The position numbers and the translations under genes are program-made. Shown here one piece after another: positions 14,001 through 24,770 of a stretch of DNA of 64,000 bases (its first letter is position 1; each line of letters begins with the position of its first letter). The notes under the pieces are model-generated. The model made no database searches. It saw only the letters and a program-made list of their open reading frames with translations, and had not been told where the DNA came from. Source of the stretch: Baylisascaris procyonis (lineage: Eukaryota; Nematoda; Chromadorea; Rhabditida; Ascarididae); contig JAZARR010000193.1 in NCBI GenBank assembly GCA_037389465.1, positions 3,009,501 through 3,073,500 of the forward strand. The letters are read 5' to 3'.

Positions 14001-14689
14001 ATCTTAATAATTGTTGCAATTGAAATACCCCCTACGACTTACTTCTTAATAACTTATTTACTTCATAACATCTTACTGTTTACTATGTTTGTCTGTAAAT
14101 GGGTTTTTAGCAATTATAAGTACACTGTATATCACTGTTGCTTCTGTTGTCCGTCTGACTTTAAAAGTCAGTGTACCGATACAAATGGTGACTGAAATAA
14201 TATGAAAAATTCCATCTCGAAATGTCCCCATCAAATACGCATTTACAGTCTTTGATAATCTATCATACGCACATTAAACGATATCTAAAAACATAAAAGA
14301 AAATTCAAATTGAGCAATGGAAAAAAGACAATGTATTTGATGTAATTGTTCATGATCTTAATAAAAGTGGCACTCTGTACGAGTTTATACCCTAGAAAAC
14401 ATGAAACACTTGGAAAATGCTTTTTCCTAATTATAAGAGAAAATTATTTTCAACTCTTTTTGTGAATTTTTGAAGAATTTTGCAAATCGAAAAAAAATAT
14501 TTTTTAGCTTCGAAATTTTTTCGCTGCAGAAGAAAAATATATAAAATTGAAAGAAGAGAATATGTAAATTTTTAAATATAAATTTAAAAATTATTAAGAA
14601 CCTTGTTGAAGTTGTTCTGCACCTATGAAGAGATGAATTATCGATGTTGATAATAAGAAGGTGCAAAAAACGATTTGCACTACCGTCAT
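483..14689 (-). CDS. mlt-10: MLT-10-like moulting-cycle secreted protein (15 exons)
   Basis: Exons on the minus strand: 14689-14602, 13579-13488, 12658-12484, 11753-10967, 9417-9281, 8336-8216, 7939-7831, 5981-5783, 5173-5087, 4632-4457, 3796-3656, 3226-3131, 2011-1879, 1220-1114, 617-483. They join in phase to about 860 residues. The start gives a hydrophobic signal peptide (MTVVQIVFCTFLLSTSIIHL). Residues 30-120 carry a Cys-containing segment (RNECILYSLC), and about 157-165 is a glutamine run. The middle is helical and charged. From about residue 665 the protein has some 13 repeats of the form hydrophobic-x-L-S-P (VLSPRAL, HVLSPEAL, RIISPSAL), then an acidic, histidine-containing tail. This architecture is that of the nematode moulting-cycle/MLT-10 family, secreted proteins needed for the moult. 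Family membership is firm; one-to-one orthology is not. Exon 1 could instead stop at 14623 (also phase 1). Exon 6 uses a GC donor. Confidence 0.88.
1114..3796 (-). other. LSP-repeat region of the MLT-10-like protein
   Basis: Exons 11-14 encode repeats with the core L-S-P or I-S-P followed by a hydrophobic residue, spaced 9-16 residues apart (TLSPYAF, TLSPHAF, TLSPRAF, VLSPQAL, IISPSAL, VLSPRAL, VLSPEAL, IISPELL, VLSPHVL); exon 15 adds ILSPEIL. Proline-punctuated repeats of this kind are the hallmark of the C-terminal half of MLT-10 family members and probably form a structural extracellular segment. One unit reads LSD, and one reads LTP. Confidence 0.85.
4073..4256. repeat. perfect 92-bp direct tandem duplication
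   Basis: The 92 bases at 4073-4164 (beginning GCAGAAAGCCG, ending GTCGACAAT) are repeated without a visible mismatch at 4165-4256. The duplication lies in the intron between exons 10 and 11 of the MLT-10-like gene. Identity of the two copies points to a very recent event or, less likely, an assembly artefact. Confidence 0.95.
4953..5028. repeat. (AT)38 microsatellite
   Basis: Uninterrupted AT dinucleotide tract in the intron that follows exon 9 (3' side) of the MLT-10-like gene, starting 59 bases after that exon. Confidence 0.98.
7335..7806. repeat. 36-bp intronic minisatellite, about 13 units
   Basis: Degenerate units close to TTAATCCTGTTCTTATTCTA plus a further 16 bases recur every 36 bases between exons 7 and 8 of the MLT-10-like gene. 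Because the period is a multiple of three, the minus strand stays open for 97 codons as a 12-residue repeat (NRIRNRTRTGLI). It sits between two well-placed exons, so I treat it as intronic repeat DNA, not as a gene. Confidence 0.9.
7940..8215 (-). other. GC-AG intron of the MLT-10-like gene
   Basis: Exon 6 must end in phase 2 to join exon 7 in frame. The only fitting site is CCAG followed by GCAACT, a GC donor, with a TTTGCAG acceptor at 7940-7946. Joining there restores codon AGA and a continuous frame (QENSRFLHEINVP). No usable GT donor occurs before the in-frame stop 21 bases further on. Confidence 0.75.
10539..10628. repeat. cluster of long inverted repeats (palindromes)
   Basis: Arms of 14 bases (AAATATGCATAACT, 10539-10552, and its complement 10559-10572) enclose a 6-base loop. 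Immediately after, 17-base arms (10578-10594 and 10597-10613, starting CGATAGGTATCGATC) enclose 2 bases, and an 8-base-arm palindrome (10611-10628) overlaps the end. All arms are perfect. The cluster lies in the intron after exon 4 of the MLT-10-like gene. Confidence 0.9.
11621..11642 (-). repeat. CAA repeat coding nine glutamines
   Basis: In-frame CAA repeats in exon 4 of the MLT-10-like gene give a run of nine Gln. Exon 4 (787 bases) is much longer than the other exons, and its sequence is low in hydrophobic residues, suggesting a disordered insert. Confidence 0.85.
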
Positions 14690-16065
14690 CACATCTGAAT
14701 TCTATAGCTCATTTGCGCATCAATTCATATGAAAATATTTTATGAATTAAACGTTACCAAATAGCAAAGCTTTTACCTTTTATGCGAAGGAAATTTTATT
14801 CGTAAGGCTCATCGAACTAGAAAGTTGCGTATCTCTTTCACTATAATAGATCGAACTTGAAATCCTCCAAAAAGATAAAACTAACACCATAATTTTTGAA
14901 AATAGAGCTTCTTACAAGCTCCAATTTTAGATCTTCTTTTCAAAAAAAAAAAAAAAAGAGCTCTTTAAGACATAAAAAGAGAAGCATGAATCATCAAAAA
15001 TTTTTCTGTGTTAACGCTGCGCTTCAACGGTCTTGAATCATCGAAAAGTCACTCAAATTGTGCGCTTACATATATTTCGCTGAGTAAAATTATGCTTCTC
15101 TCGAAGTTTTTTTTTGGAAAAAGATAAAATGCGATGGAATTCTATTTTCCTGAAAAAAGAATTTTTTCTTCCTTTAGAAAGGACACTGAAGCAATTGATA
15201 AAATTGATAAAAACAAGCCGCCTCGAAGCCATGCGATTCGTTTATCTCTTCACCAATTACATGAAGAAGCTCCATACACAAGTTTCACTTTATTCATTCA
15301 TAATTGACCCTTTATTCTACTTTCTCTTTCTAATTTATAAACCTTTTTAATGACAAACTATAAATTGCTATTTATCACTGATAGCCCTCAGAGCATTAAA
15401 TTTAAGTATCGAATCGTGTCGAACTTCTCAATAAACTTGTACAGTTATTATTTTGCATCTACATGAACAATTAATGTCAAAGTTGCGGGGGCATTATGCC
15501 TTGTTGAAGTGACTATATAATTGTACCAAGTTGAAGCAATACTCATATTGGTTCAACCTACCGCCAATAATTCATCCCCCTCCCCGTGAATAATGGTGGT
15601 GCTCTAAGCTTTTCGGAAGTTCCGTACTATACCGCAAGCCATGATCGATAAAAAACAGGAATATTTTGATATATTCCCAAGTAATAAAGTCGTTTAGACA
15701 GCCAATAAAATTGAAAACTAAAGAAGTGTACCGTAAAGATATTTGCTTTAATTACGAGAAAACAATAAAACTATAAAACAAGATAAAGAGTAAGAGCAAA
15801 AATTTTAATTGATTGCCACTTTCTAAAGGTACAATTGTTGGAGCGCAATTGTCATATCGCTACGCAGATCAAACATATTGCGACAGAAATCTCTGATAAG
15901 CCGAATTCTTCAAAAAAGAGGCATAAATCTATATAAACAATAAACAAATTCTACGAAGATAATTCTCAGAGATAAGCCATTGTTATGAAGGAACGAAATG
16001 ATGGACAGTTATATTATCTAACAAACTGCTCTTTTCTTCGACACGTTTGCGGTCCACTCTTATTA

Positions 16066-16137
16066 CACTCTCATCTGTCAGGAAGGATTATATATTACCT
16101 TTTACTCATTCCACTCTCATCTGTCAGGAAGGATTAC
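16066..16137. repeat. short direct repeat, period 46 bp
   Basis: A 25-base block beginning CACTCTCATCTGTCAGGAAG occurs at 16066 and again at 16112. A weaker trace (CCACTCTTATTA) lies just before the first copy. Confidence 0.85.
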
Positions 16138-18616
16138 TACTCTTTACCTCCTCTTTCACATCATACAGGCCCCCACATTTACTGGGCCTCAGTTTATTTC
16201 TAAGCATCACCGCTTTCTGGCACCATGCAAATGCCCCTTATTACTTATTACTTTCAGGATTCTACTAAAACATACGGAGTGATCCTATAAATGAAGGATC
16301 CATCTCGGAGCTAAATAAAAAATCGTCGAATGAAGGATCTTTTGGCAGATATCGTTCAAGCTTGATGACACAACCTCACATTGGCTTAAATTTATCATAC
16401 AACAATTCGAATTTGTTTTCTCTAGAAGAGACAAAAATTGAAAAGAAGAGAAATATTTTTCCGAAATTTAGCAAGACAACTAAACATTATCGTTTAGGTC
16501 ATCGGGAAGGGCAATATCAAGACCCCCCATTGATGAGCGGGGATGCAAGATAATACATCTACACATCTTGTCGCTAACGAGCACACAACGTGTGACACAT
16601 CGTCGTCTCCCCACCTGCCAACCATATCTGTCGGGCAATGAACAAAATTATGTTAAAGAATATTGAAGAATGCGAAACAGTAGGCAAAACTACAAATTCA
16701 ACTCAAAAACTGGTTGAATCGAGTGTAGGTCGTGCTTAGATCGGTATCAACGCTGAGAGAGGTTGACGGGGAATCTATTAGAGGACGATCGTGACAATCT
16801 GCATAGCACTCTTCTATGGCTATGATATCAATTTCTTCCACCCGGCGCTTATATTGGTGATGGCCTTATAATCTCTTTGCCCCTCCCACCTTTCACATCG
16901 ATACTTGTTGCTAAGACTTCATTCATCAACAAATAAAACGAAAACGATTTATGAGTGGAGATATTCGATAGCGACTCAAACGCATATTATTTAAACACAA
17001 TATTAACAATGAATTGGCAAATAAAATTGCTTTTATTTCAAAACCGAATCTCAGCACTCGTTGCAATAATTTCTTGCTTTGAACTCCAACAATTTAAAGA
17101 ATATGGATGATCAGTTTTACATTTGGACTCATTAATGAACATTTCGATGTGTTGTTAAGTTGTGATTTAGAATTGCCTAATAAAATTCATATTATTATAA
17201 GTGATAAATATTAGGTAAGTGACTGTGATACATGTTATTTATCACTCTAATCACTGAGAAAATCTAATATTAATCACTTCTGTGATTGAAATTTTAGTTT
17301 TTTTCGAAACTTAAAGAGCAATGCCAAATATTGCATTATTAAATCGTTAAATTTGAACTGCTAAAAATTACTTTCAATATGTAAAAAAGTCTTAAAGTCT
17401 TTCTGAGAATAATGGAAAAAATAGAAAAATATCTAGTTGCGGTCTTCTTCAAAAATCTAACGCATCGGTAACCAAATGTTTAATTATAGTGGATTTAAGT
17501 CGATAGACCTAAATTCGTTGATCGGCTAAGCACTAAATAACTGCACAAAAATGGGCGATTAAGGATGAGACGTTGAAATTGGTATTATAAGAATACAACA
17601 TGGTCCACTCGTATAAAATTAGAAACAAATATCTCTATCACTTTTTTTTAAATTGCTTCACTTATGTTTTTTACTCGTAAAAAGCTATGTTTTGACATTT
17701 AATGCTGATATTGCAATATAAGACTTTTTTCAAGCGGTGGAATCCGAACCGAAATTTATAAAAAAAAAATAGAAATTTTGAAACTTCAGCATAGATTTTG
17801 ATCTCTTCCGAAATTTGGAAACCGAAACTTCAAAAGAGTGCGAGGATAGTTCCAGAATTTCGAGAACGGATCAAAAATTGTGATACTTCTCAATTTGTCA
17901 TTTTTGTTTGAAATGTAAACGAAAAAAGCACTACGTTTTTTCGTTTGCACTCTATCTTAGCTCAATTTATTATCTGATGGTCTAAGCAAACCTGCTATGT
18001 ATATTAGCCACAGTACATGTTTTTATATTGCTTATACTTGCCAATAAACTGCTTTAGGTGTCCGATTTTGAAGTTATTCCTAGTTGATGTCTCAAATATT
18101 GAACGCGACTGATTATCTTCCGCTTATCCACAACAGCCTTCAACTCTCATAATAACCTCTAATATTATATTCAAAAGTCTCACCAAAATATATTTTGTAC
18201 ATAGTACTTTGAAAATACTATAATCATGAATGAGATAAGCTTCATAGCATTGCAAAGCAAAAATGGAATATGAAGGCGATCATAAGAGAACAAGAAGACG
18301 ATCACATATTCACTAAGATGTTGCAAAGCAAAAAAAAAAAGCTGGATAAAAATCAGTGTACGGATCGATGCATCGGAAAATACCGGAAGCCAGAAAAAGT
18401 CAAACATTCATGTTTGGCCCAAATACGCATTCGTAGACTCGGAAATTCGACAAAAATCAGGCCACAAAAGAATTTTCGCATACATTCATTCAGTTTCAAT
18501 TTTTTTTGTGGGAATCGTTTGACACAATGAGTCACTAACTATGATGTGCACAAAGCTACTGAATTTTTTTAAAGTTATTGTTGATCTGAATATAGAAAGT
18601 TTACACATCTCATACT

Positions 18617-18618
<2 letters not shown>

Positions 18619-18664
<46 letters not shown>
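18619..18664. repeat. (AT)23 microsatellite
   Basis: Uninterrupted AT dinucleotide tract in intergenic DNA. Confidence 0.97.
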
Positions 18665-18668
<4 letters not shown>

Positions 18669-19479
18669 TTAGATAATTGGAATCAGAATGGTTCCTGTGT
18701 AGTTTTGTGGACAATCTCGTTAACTAAGTGGACATTGTCTCCAGTGACAATTTTCCACTAATTCATATCTGAAATGTTAAGATAAAACACCGCTTATTAT
18801 TACTCAAAAATTTGCATAAATCTTAATTTATACTTCATTTGTACTCTACTATTACGTTATCACACAATTTTCATTTCACAATGCTACCTATAATTTGCAT
18901 ATAAAAATTCGAAAAGAATAAAAGCGATCAATTCGATTTTAATCAACGAGATACCATTGTGAACACGATAAAAAAAATTTCATGAAAGCGTATTTGATTG
19001 TCAAAAAACGAACAACTAAATACGCTTTCTGATTTCCGTTCTACGTTCTATTGCCGTAAAACGATAGCTTAAATAATTGTTCGGTGACCTATCACCAATA
19101 ATTGTTATGCAAACATCGTTTTTTTTACGCTCTCATTGTGATAGCTGTCATTGATGGATATATTTCCGTTCGTAAATCTATTGCAATAGCATGAAAAAAT
19201 CACCTTTTTTTAAAATTTTTAGCAACTTATAGGTAATATAATATTGATTCTTCAAGACTGAAAGTAAGAAATTTCAAACTAAGAAATAAACATGCGGTTA
19301 TATTATTTAGACATACGATAGTCAAATGCATAGGCTTCTTTTTGCATTCTTCGATTCGATCTTACAAGTTGCCGCTCTCTATATGATCACTATTATAACC
19401 GTTAGAAAAGTTTAGATGTACTAAGAAATGCTATCGGAAATGAGCATCGGTCATTTTGCATGAGCTATGAGCAAGTTAG

Positions 19480-19599
19480 ACCGCAGGAACCAACTGGATC
19501 AGAGAAGCATTGATTCGGGACAAGTGGAAACGATATGAAGAGACCTTCATTCGTAATGAATGCTAGTTGATTGAAATAAAATAAAATAAAATAAAATAT
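19480..19599 (+). mobile_element. truncated retroelement 3' end, copy 1
   Basis: The block around 19521-19598 (AAACGATATGAAGAGAC, then TTCGTAATGAATGC, then TTGATTGAAATAAAAT) recurs in complement at about 27.8 and 31.1 kb. It ends in a (AAAAT)n simple repeat, the usual form of a non-LTR retrotransposon or SINE tail. One frame reads KWKRYEETFIRNEC then a stop, which may be the C terminus of a lost ORF. Confidence 0.65.
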
Positions 19600-20904
19600 G
19601 AGCAAGAGTCAAGCTTATATTATGCTACTTTCTTGTAATTATTCATAAAAATTAAAATCAACATAGTAAAAAAGTTCACTTCTATTCCCGATCATCTGAA
19701 ATTTTTGATCGATTTTCACCAGGAAAAATTTCAAAGATTTGTTATGCAAATATTTGTTCAAGGTTCTGAAATCTCAAGTAGTATGCAAATATTTGAAATA
19801 CACATGTACTTTAGTGCGTTTGCTAAAAAATTCTAGTAAAAGCGATGAAGCTAACGATACAGTAATGCAAAGTGGAACCTTTATTTAACGAAATATAATA
19901 TGTTTTTATTCGGTATTTTGTTGCAGATCGCTTTTCTATGTGAATTTCAACGCAAACTTTGAATTTTTAAGATAAAATAAGCTTTAAGTTTAAAAGGAAT
20001 TTACAAGGAATGTGCTTAAATGCGTCGGAATTGGGATTATATGCGTGAAATATTCAATTAATTTTAACAATTCCAATTTATACTACATAGATAAATATCT
20101 CCTCAATGATTTATTCAATTCGACGATTAAAGATGAGATAAAATTGTGCATTATTTGACAGCGTAGTCATTATTATGCATATGAAAAATGAGTAACGTGA
20201 TTGTTATATAGGCTGTATGGATCGTTGCATTTGAATGTCGCTGAAACGCATATAGAAGAAATAATTCGATTAGGTATGCTATCGAAGTTGAAATCGTATA
20301 TCATCGAATATAAGCGATCTTAACTGATTAAAAATCGATATTGATTAGATATTATCAATTTAAAATTATGTCTAACTATGGCTAGAAAAAAAAACAATTT
20401 TTAGATTCAGAAATCTATGGAAATATACGCTTGTAATATTATTGGAAACGAATGCTATGAAATCGATTCTCTTTCGAATTTTGACGAATGAATGAATTGA
20501 ATTAAATTTAATTTTAATTGAATTAAATTTAATTCAATCATCTTTATTCAAATGAAATAAGGGAATTGCATATTTGAATGAAGATATACATCGATATGAT
20601 ATCGACATAAATGCACATGCATATCAACATGTATATATGAATGAAAAATATTCATATAAAAGAGTAAAGAAATGTAAATCAATTTATAGATGTTCAAGAG
20701 ACTCATATGGGGTATAAAATTAGACAGAAAATGCACAAAATCTTCATTTATCAAAATCAGAAAAAATTGGAATGAATTTGGCTCTCGAATATCGAAATAT
20801 TTGGAATCTTAGTGATCTTCTAAGAATGACTATTCCAAATAGGAATAAATCTGAATTGAAAACTGTGAAAAACGTTATTTATAGAATATCTTTAGCTTAT
20901 CAAT

Positions 20905-21048
<144 letters not shown>

Positions 21049-22414
21049 GTTCGCCGTTTACGCTTCTCACTGAACGAAGTGATAGTGTCGAATGATATAC
21101 CAGAGAAATGCTTCATGATTTCATAGCATAAAATAAGATAAAAATTTCACACTATGGAACGTCACATTGGAAACAATTTTCAACAATTTCAACAATCTTC
21201 ACATTGGCAATAAGGTTGAAGGACGATATTTGAGTACTACATTCAAAAATAGATCAACAAGAGAATGAGTAAGCTATAGGATTAGACCGATACTCCTGTG
21301 TTGGAATACTTACAGAATGAGCATTAAAAACCTTCGAAGCAACTTGAAACTATCGTACATTTCGAGTGATTTCCCTAACGAAGTACGGATCTCGCTGATA
21401 AAATAAAAACTTACAGAAAGTTTACCTTGGCACTAAAAAAAATTTCCCTGTACGTCGCATTACTCCCGTTTGATCTATAGTCAAACTGATCTACTTTACA
21501 TATATGCTTTAAGATGTTTATATCATATTTGCATTGTAAGTAATGATTGGTGTCTTTAAATATTTCTGCAATAGTTTTGGTGCTTCAATGCGCAAAGTTT
21601 CAAAACGATAGCCTGATTACGATAGTTGGCAATCGAATTCTCGGCGATTACAATCGTCGCATAGAGATTCTCTTAAACCACGTTATTATTGTCGAAGGTT
21701 GGTTCATTCAACTTGTATTGTACGTCAAAAATTCCGTTTTCTCTAAGGAAATCCTTAGATGAAGTTAAGGAAATCCCCCCCCCCCCGATTTATTAATTCG
21801 CAGTTTCAGTGAAACTTTGCAAAAAATATGAGCGGAAGAATTGCTCTGGGAAATACAACACATGAACCGAATAAAACGAGACTTTTAGATAATAAAAATG
21901 TTTTAATATCTTTTATTATCAATAAGTTGTCATTTCTCTTCGCTTGCTTACGCTTATGCCGAATTCAGAAGAGAAAGAGGGGGAGTAAGAAAATGGTTGA
22001 ATTAATAAATTTTTAATTCATGATATTATCTAGGAAGCGAACATGTTTTTTTAAACATTCTAAGCGTGTTTTTTTATTCGAATTTTCTTTTTTTTTTAAA
22101 GAAAACATTCTAAGGCGTAGAGTTTTTCTCTTTTTTTTTTTCAGTTGCTGATGAAACGTTTTGCAATCGAGTACCTCATATTGATGTTTGAAGTTTTTCA
22201 AGTTTTTTTTTACTATGTATTAAATGGTTTATTCTATTATTCTATTAGCTGTTATTCATTTATCTATGCCATTCAGATAGTTACCGATTAACGGAAAATG
22301 AGCCAAATATAGTTGCAATTTCATCTATACTCTATAAAAAGCTTTCTTATGTATTTATTCACTTATTTATTTAGACTGCAGTAATTTTTATTTGTTTTTA
22401 CTTTGATAGTTTCG

Positions 22415-22445
22415 TTATTTACAGCAAGAAGAAGTGGTCATCGAG
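22415..22445 (+). promoter_or_regulatory. probable spliced-leader acceptor and short 5' UTR of SELENOF
   Basis: A splice acceptor (GTTATTTACAG, ending at 22424) has no exon of its own upstream and lies 21 bases before the ATG at 22446. In nematodes this is the usual arrangement of a trans-splice site. Confidence 0.6.
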
Positions 22446-24770
22446 ATGAACTCGATACCGTGGCAAATCATCGCTATGCTCATGCTACTTTTCCAGGTAG
22501 GAATTATTTAATTCTTTCCTCATTTTCTGCCAATCGTGTAAATGTGCCAAAACGATTACTCTTCTTAGCGAAGAGGTCCCGAATAAGTAGCCGGGAGTTT
22601 AACATTTGAGTTTAGGTTCGGGAGGAGAGCAAATGCTACCGGCAATGATGGTGACCCCTAATGCGTCAAGGGGTACCTTCTTTCCGATAAGCGAGAGCTT
22701 ATTGCTTAATTCTCAATGCCTTTCACACATATTCTACAGTCATATTCAAGGCAGCCAGCGAGAATAAATTGAAATCTAAGGGAAAGGAGTATAGGTGAGT
22801 AGATTTCTTTGCATATAGCTTATTGTTTGTCTATCAACATGCTAGTAAAAATTCTGAAGGGGGGGGGGGGGACAGGCGCTTAAAAGAATTAGGTCACTTC
22901 GTGACCTTACTGTGGCACTTTTGCAGCAGACGCTCTGCGTTTTGGCTATAGACTTGCAAAATTTGACAGTTTATTTTAAGGAATTGGAATTGGTTTGTTG
23001 CGAGAATAAAAGTTTGAGTCAATGTCATGATGCCGGCTTCAATAGTGAAACACTTCAATGTTCGAGCTGTAATGAATTACCTCAATTTCATCTCGATCAA
23101 CTCGTTGACGATTGCAATGCATGTTGCACTCCTGACGAAGGTGAACTGCAACATCAGGTAAGATTTGTGTCTTCAGATAAACAGCACTTCAACAGGAATA
23201 TCAGCAAGCATATTCAACTTTATATTAGTAATATTAGAAAATACATTGCCGTTGTCATATCATTAAGTAGATTGATGAAATCAAAAACACATACAATTAT
23301 CGTTTACACAATTTCTTTTTTTATCAGTTATGATAAAGTGGGTACTAATGATAGAATTTTCGCAAAAATATTTTCCAGTTTAAAACGCGTGCGAAATTGT
23401 GTCTTGTGTTTTCAATTTTTAAAAAAATTTCCGTTTTTCCTTAGTATCATAAAGTAGCGATAAGTGTTAGCACCAAAGGCTACTATTTCTTTCTTCGGTA
23501 ATCATGGATCTGCTAGTTTATATTCTCGGATTAAATGTTTAGAAGGAGCAGAATGGGCACTTTCTTGTAGGAAACTTAACACTTAATTGGTGTTTCCGAC
23601 GGATATTTATTTATAAGCTCTTATAGAAAGAAAATGAGATGTTTTCCTGCATAAATTGGTGCTTTTAAGTTTTTTTTCTATTAGAGATCTTGTTGTTCTG
23701 TTTTTCTGTAGACATGCTTGTAAAATCGAAATATTTTGATTATTCAGTAGGTATAGTTATGTGCTTCGTCACACGTAAGTTTCCTGACTACTTGCTTGCA
23801 TGATGCAGTAATAGCTTGACTCCGTTACTGGTGTAATTTAGTGCTCTATTAGTGTTGAGCAACGAATTTCAGTTGTCACAATTTCTTCTCAGTCCTTTTT
23901 CTCCCTCCTCCTTCCTCGTTTCCTTCCCCCTTTCGCCCGCTATCGCATTCATTTGAAGAAATTTCAGCTTGTTGGTGTTGCTCGAGAAAGGTACCCTCCC
24001 CCCTTCCCGAGAAAACAGACACGACTCGAATACACAACATCTTTCCTTGTCCTTCTCCGCTCCATTCATGCACTTTGGAGAAATCAAATCACATTTGAGA
24101 AAACCGAGCGTTAACTCTTTTTTTTCAGAAATATCCATTAGCTCATATCGAGATATGCGAATGCAATTTGGGTCGTTTTCCTCAGGTTCAAGGTAAGCCA
24201 TATAAATTTTACACTGAATTTTTTTTTAACTTCTTTTGATATAACACATAAAATTTCGCCGACGGTAGAATGGAAAATGAAAATAATTTACTTTGAAGGT
24301 TTTCAGAAACCGGATTGGCTGCACTCTGCAACAATATAGGATTATTTTTATTAGCTCATAGTGCATCTTTTGTTATTCAACAATCATAAGTGATGACTTA
24401 AGTATTTTCAGTTGCTTTTTATATTTTTAGCTTGAATCCTTGTCATTTCATAGGTAATTTCTGCCAATTTTAAATAATTTTATAAATTTATGATTTTCAG
24501 AATACGTATATTTTTTTCAAAATCTTATTGAAGTATGTTCATCTTGTGAATGGAATTTTTTTGTTAATGAACTTATAAAATATTTCAGCTTTTGTGAAAT
24601 CGGATATGGTCAATCAATGGGGTAACCATGTGAAGGTACGCCACATTAGAGGCACTCTTCCAACGATCAAGTTGAAAGACATCTACGGTGAAACACAACA
24701 GACGTTAAATATCGAAAAGTGGGATACGGACACGATCACGGAATTTCTTAATACGTGGATAGAATACTAG
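22446..24770 (+). CDS. SELENOF: SELENOF/Sep15 homologue, cysteine form
   Basis: Exons 22446-22496, 22927-23157, 24129-24192 and 24589-24770 join in phase to 175 residues (human about 165). Exon 1 is a hydrophobic signal peptide (MNSIPWQIIAMLMLLFQ). Exon 2 holds the Cys-rich domain that in mammals binds UDP-glucose:glycoprotein glucosyltransferase (LSQCHDAGF, CSSCNELPQFHLDQL, DCNACC). Exons 3-4 hold the thioredoxin-like domain (CECNLGRFPQVQAFV to the end). The redox motif is C-E-C at residues 104-106, where mammals have C-G-Sec, so no UGA recoding is needed. The family acts in the ER lumen in glycoprotein quality control. The start of exon 2 is uncertain: an acceptor at 22981 (ATTTTAAG) is also in phase and would shorten the protein by about 18 residues. 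Upstream of the Cys-rich domain the sequence is not conserved. Confidence 0.9.
22497..22926. other. first intron of SELENOF; poly-G run
   Basis: The intron is GC-richer than its surroundings around 22560-22700 and holds a run of about 13 G at 22859-22871. I see no coding frame or RNA gene in it. Confidence 0.6.

Noticed and set aside
24192..24770. UGA-coded selenocysteine in the Sep15 homologue
   Set aside because: The position equivalent to Sec is a TGC cysteine codon, and the frame ends at TAG, so no recoding or SECIS is required.
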